From: JAOUJD01 sp963841815 | GTDB lineage: Bacteria; Pseudomonadota; Gammaproteobacteria; Burkholderiales; Burkholderiaceae_F | Assembly (NCBI GenBank): GCA_963841815.1 | Contig: CAWJEE010000015.1 | Span: forward strand, 124,001 to 188,000 | DNA: 64,000 nucleotides | Direction of reading: 5' to 3' | Shown: one piece after another, positions 1 to 7,813 of the stretch | Layout of the letters: each line of letters starts with the position of its first letter | Numbering within the stretch: the first letter of the stretch is position 1 | Notes under the pieces: model-generated | The model's input: the letters and a program-made list of their open reading frames with translations, nothing else | Databases searched by the model: none | What the model was told of the DNA's origin: nothing | Translations under genes and position numbers: made by a program

Positions 1-533
1 GAGCGGTTGGCCGCCTGCAGCGCCTCGAACCGTCCACGGTAGTCATCGCCCGAGATCGGCACGCGGCGCGCTTCGCGGAAGAAGCGCGCCAGCCGGTCAC
101 CGAGGCGGTCGATGTCGGCCGGGCTCAGCGTGCCTGCGCGAATCGCGACGTCCAGCATGCGCGCGGCCGGGAGCCGGCGCATCGCGACCAGCCAGTCGAC
201 CGTCTCCGCGCCCGCCTGCGGGCCGATCGCCAGTGTCCCGCCGGCGCGCGCCACCAGTGGCAGGACGCCGTCGTAGACGTCCGGCGCCAGCCGCCGGTTC
301 AGCCGGACCTCCTCGCCGCAGTTGAGCGCGCGCAGTGCCACGGTGGAGAAGTCGAGGAAATCGGTTCGGACCGGCTTCTTCAGCTTCAGGACGCGGTCGC
401 CGGCAGCGAACAGCCACGACATGTGGGTTTCGACCACGTCCGGTCGCACTCCTTCGTGGGCGGCGGGCGACGCCAGGAAGCGGACCTTGTCCTCGGTCGA
501 GACCGTGCGCGGAAAGGGGAAGCCGGGCTGCAT
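1..533 (-). CDS. aminoglycoside phosphotransferase-like / AAA ATPase family protein (3' part cut off by window edge)
   Basis: Only the first 177 codons are present. The frame from the ATG at 533 gives a continuous product with VETHMSWLF, a KLKKPVRTDFLDF stretch and EVRLNRRLAPDVYDGVLP. This pattern is typical of the N-terminal kinase-like half of bacterial proteins that join a phosphotransferase domain to a P-loop ATPase. The ATPase half would lie beyond base 1. No strong ribosome binding site precedes the ATG, so the start is uncertain by a few codons. The gene is divergent from the alpha/beta hydrolase at 659. Its substrate is unknown. Confidence 0.7.
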   Translation of the reverse strand, partial: MQPGFPFPRTVSTEDKVRFLASPAAHEGVRPDVVETHMSWLFAAGDRVLKLKKPVRTDFLDFSTVALRALNCGEEVRLNRRLAPDVYDGVLPLVARAGGTLAIGPQAGAETVDWLVAMRRLPAARMLDVAIRAGTLSPADIDRLGDRLARFFREARRVPISGDDYRGRFEALQAANR

Positions 534-658
534 GGGGAGAATGCCTTGCTCGCCGGCGCGCCGTTGACCGCCGTCAAGGGCCAACCGGCCGCGCCACCGA
601 TGCTGGATTTGTACACGTGTGTGTCGTGCGGCGCTTGCGCCTACGGCAAGGAGACCCC

Positions 659-1304
659 ATGACAACCTTCGACGTCACGCTTGGCGGGCTTCGCCTGCCG
701 GGCAGCCTGCAATTGCCGTTGGGCCCGGCGCGCGGCCTGGTCGTGTTCGCCCATGGCAGCGGCAGCAGCCGGCACAGCCCCCGCAACCGCTACGTCGCCG
801 ACGAACTGTGCAAGCGGGGCTGCGCGACGCTGCTGTTCGATCTCCTGACCGACGGGGAGGCGCTCGACCGCCGCAACGTCTTCGACATCCCGCTGCTGGC
901 GGGGCGCCTGCGCGAGGCGATCACGTGGCAGGCGGGCGTGCGCGAGATCGCGGGCCTGCCCACGGGCCTCTTCGGCGCCAGCACCGGCGCGGCGGCCGCG
1001 CTGGTCGCAGCGGCGGCGGCGCCCGACAGCGTGGCCGCGGTGGTCTCGCGCGGCGGCCGGCCGGATCTCGCGGACGCAGCGCTGCCGAAAGTGCGCGCGC
1101 CGACGCTGCTGATCGTCGGCGGGGCCGACCGAGGAGGTGCTCGAACTGAACCGCTGGGCCGCGGCGCAGATGACCTGCGAGAACGCGTTGCGCGTCGTGC
1201 CAGGCGCGACGCACCTGTTCGAGGAACGCGGCGCGCTCGCCGCGGTCGCGACGCTCGCCGGCGACTGGTTCGTGCAGCACATGAAGGCGGAAGCCCATGC
1301 CTGA
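659..1304 (+). CDS. alpha/beta hydrolase, dienelactone-hydrolase-like (one frameshift)
   Basis: The ATG at 659 follows a good AAGGAGA ribosome binding site. The product starts MTTFDVTLGGLRLPGSL and contains the oxyanion region VVFAHGSGSSRHS and the nucleophile elbow GLFGASTGAAAAL (Ser in GxSxG). After LLIVGGAD, near 1130, the frame changes. One base less would continue as EEVLELNRWA, then the likely catalytic histidine in PGATHLFEERG, ending at the TGA at 1302-1304. The interval is 3n+1 bases long, as expected for a one-base insertion. Both halves look conserved, so a sequencing indel is likelier than decay. The next gene overlaps its end, so the two are probably co-transcribed. The substrate is unknown. 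Confidence 0.8.
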
Positions 1305-1984
1305 AGAATTCCGCTCGCCGTTCGAGAACCGCACGGTCGCCGGTCGCGCGCTCGGCGCAGCGGCTGGCGCGGATGAAGCTGGCCGATCCGGTCGTGCTCG
1401 CGCTGCCGCGTGGCGGCGTGCCGGTCGGGCTGGAGGTGGCGCGCGCGCTGCACGCGCCGCTCGACCTGCTGCTGGTGCGCAAGATCGGCGTGCCGTGGCA
1501 GCCCGAACTCGCGGTCGGCGCCGTGATGGACGGCGGCGCGCCGGTGATCGTGGTCGAGCCGCGCGTGATGGCCGAGACCGGCATCGACCGGCAGTACATC
1601 GAGGAATGCGCGCAGCAGGAGCTGAAGGAAATCGAGCGGCGCCGCGCCGTGTACCTCGCGCACCGCGCTCCGGAACCCGTGGCCGGGCGGACCGCGATCG
1701 TCGTCGACGACGGCATCGCGACCGGCACCACGATGCGGGCCGCGCTGCGTGGACTGCGGCAACGCCAGCCCGCGCGGCTGGTGCTCGCGGTGCCGGTGGC
1801 GCCGCCCGAGACGATCGATGCGCTGCGCGCCGAAGTCGACGACGTCGTCTGCCTGATGCAGCCCGGGTTCTTCGGGGCGATCGGCTACTTCTACGTCGAC
1901 TTCCACCAGCTGACGGACGACGAGGTGGTCGCCTTGATGCGGCAGGCGCCGCGCGCGAACGAGGAGCCTTCGGCGGCTGCATGA
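1297..1984 (+). CDS. phosphoribosyltransferase-family protein (one frameshift)
   Basis: The start at 1297 overlaps the end of the hydrolase. The N-terminus FENRTVAGRAL is in one frame and the rest, AQRLARMKLADPVVLALPRGGVPVGLEVAR, is in another, with the shift near 1350. The type I PRTase core includes LLLVRKIGVPWQPELAVGAV and the PRPP-binding loop TAIVVDDGIATGTTMRAAL. The interval is 3n+1 bases long, so one inserted base explains the break. Stand-alone PRTases of this kind often sit beside dienelactone-type hydrolases, sometimes as fusions, which matches the overlap here. The base or substrate used is not predictable. The stop overlaps the start of the nicotinate phosphoribosyltransferase (ATGA). 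Confidence 0.8.
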
Positions 1985-3354
1985 CGCTCGCCTCCAACTC
2001 TCCGCTGCTGACCGACCTCTACCAGCTGACGATGCTGCAGTCGTACTGGCAGCACCGGATGGACAAGGTGGCGGCGTTCGAGCTGTTCGTGCGCAAGCTG
2101 CCCGCGGAGCGCGCCTTCCTCGTCGCCGCCGGGCTGGAGCAGGCGCTCGACTTCATCGAGCAGGCGCGCTTCACCGATGACGAACTCGCCTGGATCGACG
2201 GCTGCGGCAAGTTCGCGCCCGGCTTCGCCGACTGGCTGCGCGGACTGCGCTTCAGCGGCGACGTCTGGGCGATGCCGGAAGGGACGGTGTTCTTCCCGAG
2301 TGAGCCCGTGCTGCGCGTGGTGGCCCCGATCGCCCAGGCTCAATGGCTCGAGACGCGCATCCTCAACCTGGTCCACTTCGAGACGGTCGTGGCCTCGAAG
2401 GCCGTGCGCTCCGTGATCGCCGCGAAAGGGCGCTCGCTGATCGACTTCGGCCTGCGCCGCGCGCACGGTGGCGAGGCGGGCGCGCTCGCGGCGCGGGCCG
2501 CCTACATCGCCGGTTTCGCCGGCACGGCCACCGCGTACGCGGGGCCGCGCTTCGGCATCCCGGTGTTCGGCACGATGGCGCACTCGTTCGTGCAGGCGCA
2601 CGACAGCGAGACGCAGGCGTTCATCGACTTCGCCGAGTCGTTCCCGGACAACGCGATGCTGCTCATCGACACCTACGACACGGTCGCGGCGGCCCGCAAG
2701 GTGGCGGCCCTTGCGCCGCAGCTCGCGCAGCGCGGCATCCGCATCCGCGGCGTGCGGCTCGACAGCGGCGACCTCGACGCCCTGTCGCGCGACGTCCGCC
2801 GCATCCTCGACGCGGCCGGGCTGCGCGACTGCGCGATCTTCGCGAGCGGCAACCTCGACGAGCACCGCGTGCGCGCCCTGGTCGATGCCGGCGCGCCGAT
2901 CGCGAGCTTCGGCATCGGCACCAGCCTCACGACCAGCAGCGACGCGCCGTGCCTCGACGCCGTCTACAAGCTGCAGGAGTACGACGGCGTCGCGCGCCGC
3001 AAGCGCTCGGGCGGCAAGGCCACGTGGCCCGGCCGCAAGCAGGTCTGGCGGCGCTCGAACGCCGACCGGACGTTCGCCGGCGACAGCGTGCGGCTGGTCG
3101 ACGAACGGGGTGTCGGTACCCCGCTGCTCGACTGCGTGATGCGCGAAGGCCGGCGCGTCGCACCCTCGCCCGCGCTCTCGCGGGTGCGCGCGCACTGCCA
3201 CGCTCAGCTCGAAGCACTGCCGACCCACCTGAAGACGCTCGATCCGCCGTGGCCGCGCTACCCGGTCTCGATATCGCCCGCCGTGCGCATGCTCGCCGAC
3301 GAGGTCGACCAGCGGCAGCGCACCGACACCCCCGAGCCGGAGTCCGTCCGATGA
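1981..3354 (+). CDS. pncB: nicotinate phosphoribosyltransferase
   Basis: This 457-residue protein makes nicotinate mononucleotide from nicotinate and PRPP with ATP hydrolysis (Preiss-Handler NAD salvage, cytoplasm). It opens with the family signature LLTDLYQLTMLQSYW. The central active-site region includes FGTMAHSFVQAH, LIDTYDT, IRGVRLDSGDL and IFASGNLDEH, followed by FGIGTSLTTS and LDAVYKLQEY. Its length is normal. It overlaps the preceding PRTase gene by four bases and the following archease start by four bases, so the cluster is likely one transcript. Confidence 0.92.
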   Translation: MTLASNSPLLTDLYQLTMLQSYWQHRMDKVAAFELFVRKLPAERAFLVAAGLEQALDFIEQARFTDDELAWIDGCGKFAPGFADWLRGLRFSGDVWAMPEGTVFFPSEPVLRVVAPIAQAQWLETRILNLVHFETVVASKAVRSVIAAKGRSLIDFGLRRAHGGEAGALAARAAYIAGFAGTATAYAGPRFGIPVFGTMAHSFVQAHDSETQAFIDFAESFPDNAMLLIDTYDTVAAARKVAALAPQLAQRGIRIRGVRLDSGDLDALSRDVRRILDAAGLRDCAIFASGNLDEHRVRALVDAGAPIASFGIGTSLTTSSDAPCLDAVYKLQEYDGVARRKRSGGKATWPGRKQVWRRSNADRTFAGDSVRLVDERGVGTPLLDCVMREGRRVAPSPALSRVRAHCHAQLEALPTHLKTLDPPWPRYPVSISPAVRMLADEVDQRQRTDTPEPESVR

Positions 3355-3848
3355 AAAAATCGGGGTCAGACCCCGATTTCCCCCCGACACCTGACGGGGG
3401 TGGCCCCGAAATCGGGGTCAGACCCCGATTTTCGGCAGCGCCGCGCTTCGCGTACTTCGACCACGACGCCGACACCGGCGTGATCGGTCGCGGGGAGACG
3501 CTCGCAGAGGCATTCGTGCAGGCGGCCGAGGCGACGTTCGCGCTGATGTGCGACACCGACGCGGTGCAGCCGACCGAGCGGATCGACGTCGAGTTCGCCG
3601 AAGCCGATCCCGAACTCGCGCTCGTGACCTGGCTGAACCTGCTGCTCGCGCACGCCAACGCGCAGGGCCTGGCGCTCGGGCGGTTCGCGCTGGTGCAGTC
3701 CGGCGATCGCTGGTGCGGCAGCGCGCGCGGCGAGCGCTGGCATCCGGGACTCGAGCGCGGCACGCAGGTGAAGGGCGCGACGCTGACCGCGCTGAAGGTT
3801 GCGCGCGACGACGACGGCTGGGAAGCCCGCTGCGTGGTGGACCTGTGA
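3351..3848 (+). CDS. archease, RtcB-activating protein, with repeat-encoded N-terminus
   Basis: Archease binds metal and helps the RNA ligase RtcB become guanylylated and turn over. The conserved part begins at RFAYFDHDADTGVIG and continues with GETLAEAFVQAAEATFALM, LVTWLNLLLAHAN and KGATLTALKV. It ends VVDL, as archeases do. Upstream of this, about 28 residues are encoded entirely by a palindromic repeat that stays open in this frame. The ATG at 3351 overlaps the stop of the NAPRTase gene. The usual family start would be near residue 30, and no other ATG is available there, so either the repeat is translated or a non-ATG start is used. rtcB follows 8 bases downstream. Confidence 0.88.
   Translation: MKKSGSDPDFPPTPDGGGPEIGVRPRFSAAPRFAYFDHDADTGVIGRGETLAEAFVQAAEATFALMCDTDAVQPTERIDVEFAEADPELALVTWLNLLLAHANAQGLALGRFALVQSGDRWCGSARGERWHPGLERGTQVKGATLTALKVARDDDGWEARCVVDL
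3358..3430. repeat. three-hairpin palindromic repeat, copy 1 (inside archease 5' end)
   Basis: Two perfect palindromes with arms AATCGGGGTC/GACCCCGATT (3358-3378 and 3410-3430) flank a CCCCGAC...CGGGG stem. This copy lies within the first codons of the archease reading frame and has no stop in that frame. The same unit recurs at 5308, 6585 and 8817. Confidence 0.9.
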
Positions 3849-3855
3849 GCTGCGG

Positions 3856-5289
3856 ATGGACCTGTCGCGCCTGACCCGGATCGACGACTGGACGTGGGTG
3901 GTGCCGCGCACCGCCGTGGACACGCGGCACGAGGCGCGCCTCTACGGCAGCCGGGCGCTGCTCGAGGCGATGGACGACAAGGTGCTCGAGCAGATCACCA
4001 ACGTCGCGCGCCTGCCGGGTCTCGTCGGGGCGGCGCTCGCGATGCCCGACGCGCACTGGGGTTACGGGTTCCCGATCGGGGGCGTGGCCGCCTTCGATCC
4101 CGACCACGGCGGCATCGTCAGCGCCGGCGGCGTCGGCTTCGACATCTCGTGCGGCATCCGCTGCCTGCGCACCGACCTCACGGCCGCCGACATCGCGCCG
4201 CACGCGGAGTGGCTCGGCGACGTCCTGCTGCGCGACATCCCGGCCGGCGTCGGCGTCGAGGGCGCGATCCAGCTCGGCGAGCGCGAGCTCGACGCCGTGA
4301 TGCGCGGCGGCGCGCGCTGGGCCGTCGAGCAGGGCTACGGGGTCGCCGCGGACCTTGCGATGATCGAGGAGCACGGCTGCATCGACGGCGCGCACCCCGG
4401 CAACGTGTCGTCGCTCGCGAAACGGCGGCAGCGCGGCGAGATGGGCACGCTCGGTTCCGGCAATCACTACCTCGAAGTGCAGAAGGTCGAGCGCGTGCAC
4501 GACGAGCGCGCCGCGGCCGCCTACGGCCTGTTCGAGGGCCAGGTGGTGGTGTCGATCCACTGCGGCTCGCGCGGCCTCGGGCACCAGATCGGGACGGAGT
4601 TCCTCGTGAGCCTCGCGAAGGCCGCGTCGCGGCTCGGGATCGTGCTGCCCGACCGCGAGCTCGCGTGCGCGCCGATCAAGTCGCCCGAAGGGCAGGAGTA
4701 CCTCGGCGCAATGAACGCGGCGATCAACTGCGCGCTCGCCAACCGCCAGATCCTGGCGCACCTGGCGCGCCAGGCGTTCGCGCGCCGCTTCCCGCTCGCG
4801 AAGCTCGACACCCTGTACGACGTGTCGCACAACACCTGCAAGGCCGAGCGCCACAAGGTCGACGGCCGCGAGCGGCTGCTGTACGTGCACCGCAAGGGAG
4901 CGACGCGCGCGTTTGGCCCGGGCCACCCGGCAATCCCCGCCGCCTACCGCGAGGTGGGCCAGCCGGTGATCATCGGCGGCAGCATGGGCACCGGCTCGTA
5001 CATTCTCGCCGGCACGAAGCAGAGCGAAGCGCGCGCGTGGAGCTCGGCCAGCCACGGCGCGGGCCGCGCGATGAGCCGCAACCAGGCGCTGCGCCGCTGG
5101 CACGGCCGCGCGGTCGTCGACGAACTCGGCGCGCGCGGGATCGTGATCCGCTCCAACTCGATGCGCGGCATCGCCGAAGAGGCGCCCGGCGCCTACAAGG
5201 ACATCGACGACGTCGCCGAAGCCACCGAGCGCGCCGGCCTCGCGAAGCGCGTCGCCTCCCTGCGCCCGCTCGTCTGCATCAAAGGCTGA
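3856..5289 (+). CDS. rtcB: RNA-splicing ligase RtcB
   Basis: This 477-residue GTP- and Mn-dependent ligase joins 2',3'-cyclic phosphate RNA ends to 5'-hydroxyl ends. Metal and nucleotide motifs are all present: DAHWGYGFPIGG from residue 65, GFDISCGIR with the metal-binding Cys at about 99, GTLGSGNHYLEVQ, SIHCGSRGLGHQIG, VSHNTCK, and SASHGAGRAMSR with the histidine (about residue 400) that carries GMP. The gene sits 8 bases after archease, the usual activator pairing. There is no RtcA cyclase or RtcR regulator in view. An 18-base tandem duplication covers its stop codon (5281-5316), followed by a palindromic repeat that could act as a terminator. Confidence 0.95.
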   Translation: MDLSRLTRIDDWTWVVPRTAVDTRHEARLYGSRALLEAMDDKVLEQITNVARLPGLVGAALAMPDAHWGYGFPIGGVAAFDPDHGGIVSAGGVGFDISCGIRCLRTDLTAADIAPHAEWLGDVLLRDIPAGVGVEGAIQLGERELDAVMRGGARWAVEQGYGVAADLAMIEEHGCIDGAHPGNVSSLAKRRQRGEMGTLGSGNHYLEVQKVERVHDERAAAAYGLFEGQVVVSIHCGSRGLGHQIGTEFLVSLAKAASRLGIVLPDRELACAPIKSPEGQEYLGAMNAAINCALANRQILAHLARQAFARRFPLAKLDTLYDVSHNTCKAERHKVDGRERLLYVHRKGATRAFGPGHPAIPAAYREVGQPVIIGGSMGTGSYILAGTKQSEARAWSSASHGAGRAMSRNQALRRWHGRAVVDELGARGIVIRSNSMRGIAEEAPGAYKDIDDVAEATERAGLAKRVASLRPLVCIKG

Positions 5290-5379
5290 AATCGGGGCAA
5301 AGGCTGAAATCGGGGTCAGACCCCGATTTCTCCCCGACATCTGTCGGGGGCACGCGAAAAACGGGGTCTGACCCCGATT
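5281..5379. repeat. palindromic repeat, copy 2, with an 18-bp tandem duplication at its left end
   Basis: Bases 5281-5298 and 5299-5316 are the same 18-mer apart from the last base, and each contains the rtcB stop codon context. The element proper runs 5308-5379. It has a left palindrome AATCGGGGTC/GACCCCGATT, a central CCCCGACA/TGTCGGGG stem (perfect 8-bp arms) and a right palindrome with T replaced by A in the left arm. Being strong GC hairpins straight after rtcB, it could end transcription. Confidence 0.9.
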
Positions 5380-5481
5380 TCCCGCCCGGATTTCCTGTTG
5401 CTCCGACGACCGGCCCCTTGCCTTCGGCCGAGGAGTGCCGATTTCTGAGGCAGTAGAGCCTGCGGAAAGGCAAGGCACGTC

Positions 5482-5574
5482 ATGCTGATACTCAATGCGA
5501 TGCTGGTGATGGCCTTCGTCTTCATGGTGGCCATCCTCGTGAAGGACGTCGTCGACGCCCGCCGGATCGATTAG
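5482..5574 (+). CDS. predicted 30-residue single-pass membrane peptide
   Basis: ATG at 5482 is preceded by an AAGG-rich stretch (GGAAAGGCAAGG). The product is hydrophobic from residue 2 to about 21 (LILNAMLVMAFVFMVAIL), followed by the charged tail KDVVDARRID. This is the shape of a small inner-membrane protein. It overlaps the stop of the convergent DHH gene by four bases. No function or family is recognised. Its short length makes the call uncertain. Confidence 0.4.
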   Translation: MLILNAMLVMAFVFMVAILVKDVVDARRID

Positions 5575-6530
5575 CCGGCTCGCCAGGCCGCCGCGAGCCG
5601 CGCGATGAAGCGCGGGAGTTCTTCCTGCGGCAGCCGATCGATCCCTGCGGCAGCCGCACGTCCGCCGCCGCCGAATTCCCGTGCCAGTTCCTCCGCGCCA
5701 CGCAGCGTCGCCTGCGGCGCGCGCACGCTGATCGCGTAGCCACCGGCGGGCAGCGCCTTCAGCACGGCATGCGCGCGCTGCGGATCGCGCAGCGCGAGTT
5801 CATTCGCGAACGGCCCCAGCACGCGCCGGCTCCACGCCGCGTCGGGCAACACGACCGCCATGCAGCGATCGTCCTTGTGCCGCGGCGGCACTTCGCGCGC
5901 GTGGCGCAGGTCGTCCAGCCGCAGCGCGTCCAGTTCGCGCACGATGGACGCGTTCGCCATCGCCTCGAAGGGATCGGCGTAGTGCGCGAGCCAGCGGTAC
6001 AGCGCGGCCGGGTGGAGCCGCACGTCCGCCTCGCTGTCGCCGTAGGCGTTGTAGTTGACCGCCTCGCCGAGCGTTCGCAACTGGGCGCGCGCGGCCGGCG
6101 CCAGCGCAAGCGTGTCGGCGAGCCGCTCTGCCGCGCGCGGCAGGTTGTCCCCGTACGCCGCTGACACCGCCCAGGCGCGGAAGCGGCCGTGGCAGTGCGC
6201 GTCGACGAGGACGCTGGTGCAGGTCTCCGGGTCGGTGTCGATGTGCGTCGTCAGGCGCGGGTGCGATGGGATGCGCCCCGGGTCGTGGTGGTCGTACCAG
6301 GCTACGGTGACGCCGGCCGCGAGCAGCCGCTCGAGCGCGTCGCGGTTGCGGCCGAGCGCGATGTCGAGCACGGTGACGCGGTCGCCCGCGACCGCCGGCA
6401 CGCGCTCAAGTAGCGCGATGTCGCGCTTGATGCCGGTGACGACGATGGACTCGACCGGATTGGCCAGCCGCAACTGCCGAAGCGCGAACAGCCCGTCGGC
6501 GTCACCGTTGCAGGCATCGTAGTGCGTCAT
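5571..6530 (-). CDS. DHH/DHHA1-type phosphoesterase
   Basis: This 319-residue protein has an N-terminal DHH-like domain: YDACNGDADGLFAL (Asp ligands near residues 5 and 10-12), VTVLDIALGRN and the signature WYDHHDP near residue 80. A C-terminal DHHA1-like part contains GYAISVRAP and the substrate-binding glycine motif REFGGGGRAAAAG. The family includes oligoribonuclease/pAp phosphatases and cyclic-di-AMP phosphodiesterases, so a cytoplasmic phosphodiesterase acting on short nucleotides is expected. The exact substrate is not predictable. It converges on the small membrane ORF and has no close co-directional partner. Confidence 0.85.
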   Translation of the reverse strand: MTHYDACNGDADGLFALRQLRLANPVESIVVTGIKRDIALLERVPAVAGDRVTVLDIALGRNRDALERLLAAGVTVAWYDHHDPGRIPSHPRLTTHIDTDPETCTSVLVDAHCHGRFRAWAVSAAYGDNLPRAAERLADTLALAPAARAQLRTLGEAVNYNAYGDSEADVRLHPAALYRWLAHYADPFEAMANASIVRELDALRLDDLRHAREVPPRHKDDRCMAVVLPDAAWSRRVLGPFANELALRDPQRAHAVLKALPAGGYAISVRAPQATLRGAEELAREFGGGGRAAAAGIDRLPQEELPRFIARLAAAWRAG

Positions 6531-6584
6531 TGCCCGCGGCCGACTGGAAGAGGAACTGCATGTACGGCACGCCCTCGCCCCAAA

Positions 6585-6656
6585 AATCGGGGTCAGACCC
6601 CGATTACTCCCCGACAGGCGACGGGGCTACGCGGAAATCGGGGTCTGACCCCGATT
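6585..6656. repeat. palindromic repeat, copy 3
   Basis: Left palindrome at 6585-6605 and right at 6636-6656, with arms AATCGGGGTC/GACCCCGATT. The middle stem is CCCCGAC...GACGGGG. It lies between the 5' end of the DHH gene and the 3' end of the first cytochrome c gene, so it could terminate cytochrome transcription. Confidence 0.9.
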
Positions 6657-6694
6657 TCCGCCCCGATTTCCGGTCGATGGCCCTCGCGTGCCGC

Positions 6695-7120
6695 TCACTT
6701 CACCTGCAGCGTCTTCACGTACTCGAGGATCGCCCGGATCTCCGCGGCGACGTAGGTCTCGGGATCCTTCGCCGTGTACGGCGCGCCGGTCACTTCGTGG
6801 CGGAAGGTGTGGCCCCACACGGGCATCTGGCTCTTCGAGTCCCACGCCACTGGACGCCCGTCGATCTTGTTCCACGCGAGCTCGACCGGAAACGCGCCGC
6901 CGTTGCGCCTGGCGTACGTCGTCAGGTCGGGCACGGTGAGCTTCGCCTGCTTGGCGGCCGTGCCGTCACCATTGCCCTTGGCGCCATGGCACGCGGCGCA
7001 CCGGGCCTGGTACTGGGCTGCGCCGAAGCTCCAGCCTTCACTGCGCGGATCCTGGGCAAGCGCCGCCGACGAAAGCCCGAAGAGGGCGATCGCGACGAGT
7101 GCGAGCGTTCTGCTGGACAT
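6695..7120 (-). CDS. periplasmic monohaem cytochrome c (class I), paralogue A
   Basis: The 141-residue precursor has a signal peptide (about residues 1-22, ending SSAALAQ) and one haem site CAACH at 41-45. Downstream, NGGAFPVELAWNKIDGRP and SQMPVWGHTFR supply the likely axial Met. GGGAGGT precedes the ATG. It shares the framework TTYA(R/K)RNGG, a conserved tryptophan or alanine-rich stretch, MPVWG and LEYVKTLQVK with two further genes at 7208 and 8891. It is probably an electron-transfer protein; the partner enzyme is not evident. It lies 87 bases after paralogue B and probably shares its transcript. Confidence 0.9.
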   Translation of the reverse strand: MSSRTLALVAIALFGLSSAALAQDPRSEGWSFGAAQYQARCAACHGAKGNGDGTAAKQAKLTVPDLTTYARRNGGAFPVELAWNKIDGRPVAWDSKSQMPVWGHTFRHEVTGAPYTAKDPETYVAAEIRAILEYVKTLQVK

Positions 7121-7207
7121 ATGACCTCCCGCGTTCCGCGGGACGCGCCGCTTTGCGTGGCGGTCCCGCGCGTGTTCGTGTTCGCTGCGCCGACGTGCGC
7201 GGCGCGC

Positions 7208-7636
7208 TCATTTCACCTGCATGCCCTTCATGTACTCGATGATCGCGAAGATCTCCGCGGCCACGTACGACTCAGGCTTGGCGGTCGCGTTCACGTTCGC
7301 CATCGCCTCGTGCCGGAAGTCGCGCCCCCACACCGGCATGCTGCGCTCGGCGTCGAAGCTGGCCGGACGGCCGTCGATCTTCTGCCACGCGAGTTCGGTC
7401 GGGAACTTGCCGCCGTTGCGCTTGGCGTACGTGGTGATGTCGGGCACCGTGGCGCCGACCTGCTTGGCTGCCGGCCCCGCGCCCTTGCCGTTGGCGCCGT
7501 GGCACGGCGCGCAGCGGGCATTGAACTGGTCCTTGCCGAAGCTCCAGCCCTGCTTGGCAGGCGGATCGGCCGCGAGCGCCGCGGCGCTGAACCCGAAGAT
7601 TCCGGCGACGAGGACGGCGAGTGTTCTGGAGGACAT
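7208..7636 (-). CDS. periplasmic monohaem cytochrome c, paralogue B
   Basis: A 142-residue precursor. The ATG at 7636 is preferred to upstream starts because AAAGGAG lies just ahead of it and a signal peptide follows (MSSRTLAVLVAGIFGFSAAALA). Haem motif CAPCH is near residue 42 and the axial-Met region is MPVWGRDFRHE. It ends EYMKGMQVK. It is the closest relative of paralogue A, and the two first seven residues are identical (MSSRTLA), which points to a recent tandem duplication. The conserved motif at 7766 lies 130 bases upstream in the divergent gap. Confidence 0.9.
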   Translation of the reverse strand: MSSRTLAVLVAGIFGFSAAALAADPPAKQGWSFGKDQFNARCAPCHGANGKGAGPAAKQVGATVPDITTYAKRNGGKFPTELAWQKIDGRPASFDAERSMPVWGRDFRHEAMANVNATAKPESYVAAEIFAIIEYMKGMQVK

Positions 7637-7765
7637 ACGAACTCCTTTCGGTGATCGAACGCCTGCCAGTCGGCTCTGAACAGCGCCCCGCATACCGGCA
7701 CCCTGGCAGGCTCGCGTTGCGCATGAATTGCTAGCTTCACTCTGGCTGCGGATTCACCCGCGGTA

Positions 7766-7779
7766 TTGATGAAAGGCAA
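7766..7779. promoter_or_regulatory. conserved TTGAT-N4-GGCAA site (copy 1), possible FNR/CRP-family box
   Basis: TTGATGAAAGGCAA within the longer context CGGTATTGATGAAAGGCAAC. The same pattern recurs at 9400 and 30324. It lies in the divergent region between cytochrome c paralogue B and the metallo-beta-lactamase gene. The left half matches an FNR half-site (TTGAT) but the right half (GGCAA) does not match the consensus ATCAA, so the regulator is only a guess. Confidence 0.45.
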
Positions 7780-7813
7780 CGCGTCGGGGCGGGCAACGGC
7801 TCTAAAGAGAGGT

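Noticed and set aside
335..1984. Single 549-residue fusion of hydrolase and phosphoribosyltransferase
   Set aside because: The hydrolase has a conserved C-terminus in another frame and its own stop at 1302-1304, and the PRTase has its own start at 1297. Two overlapping genes with one indel each explain it better.
3418..5478. 686-residue minus-strand open frame opposite archease and rtcB
   Set aside because: Antisense to rtcB, which has every family motif; no recognisable domain in the antisense product.
7769..7813. Earlier in-frame ATG at 7769 for the metallo-beta-lactamase gene
   Set aside because: It lies inside the conserved regulatory motif and lacks a ribosome binding site; ATG 7814 has AAAGAGAGGT ahead and begins the conserved sequence.
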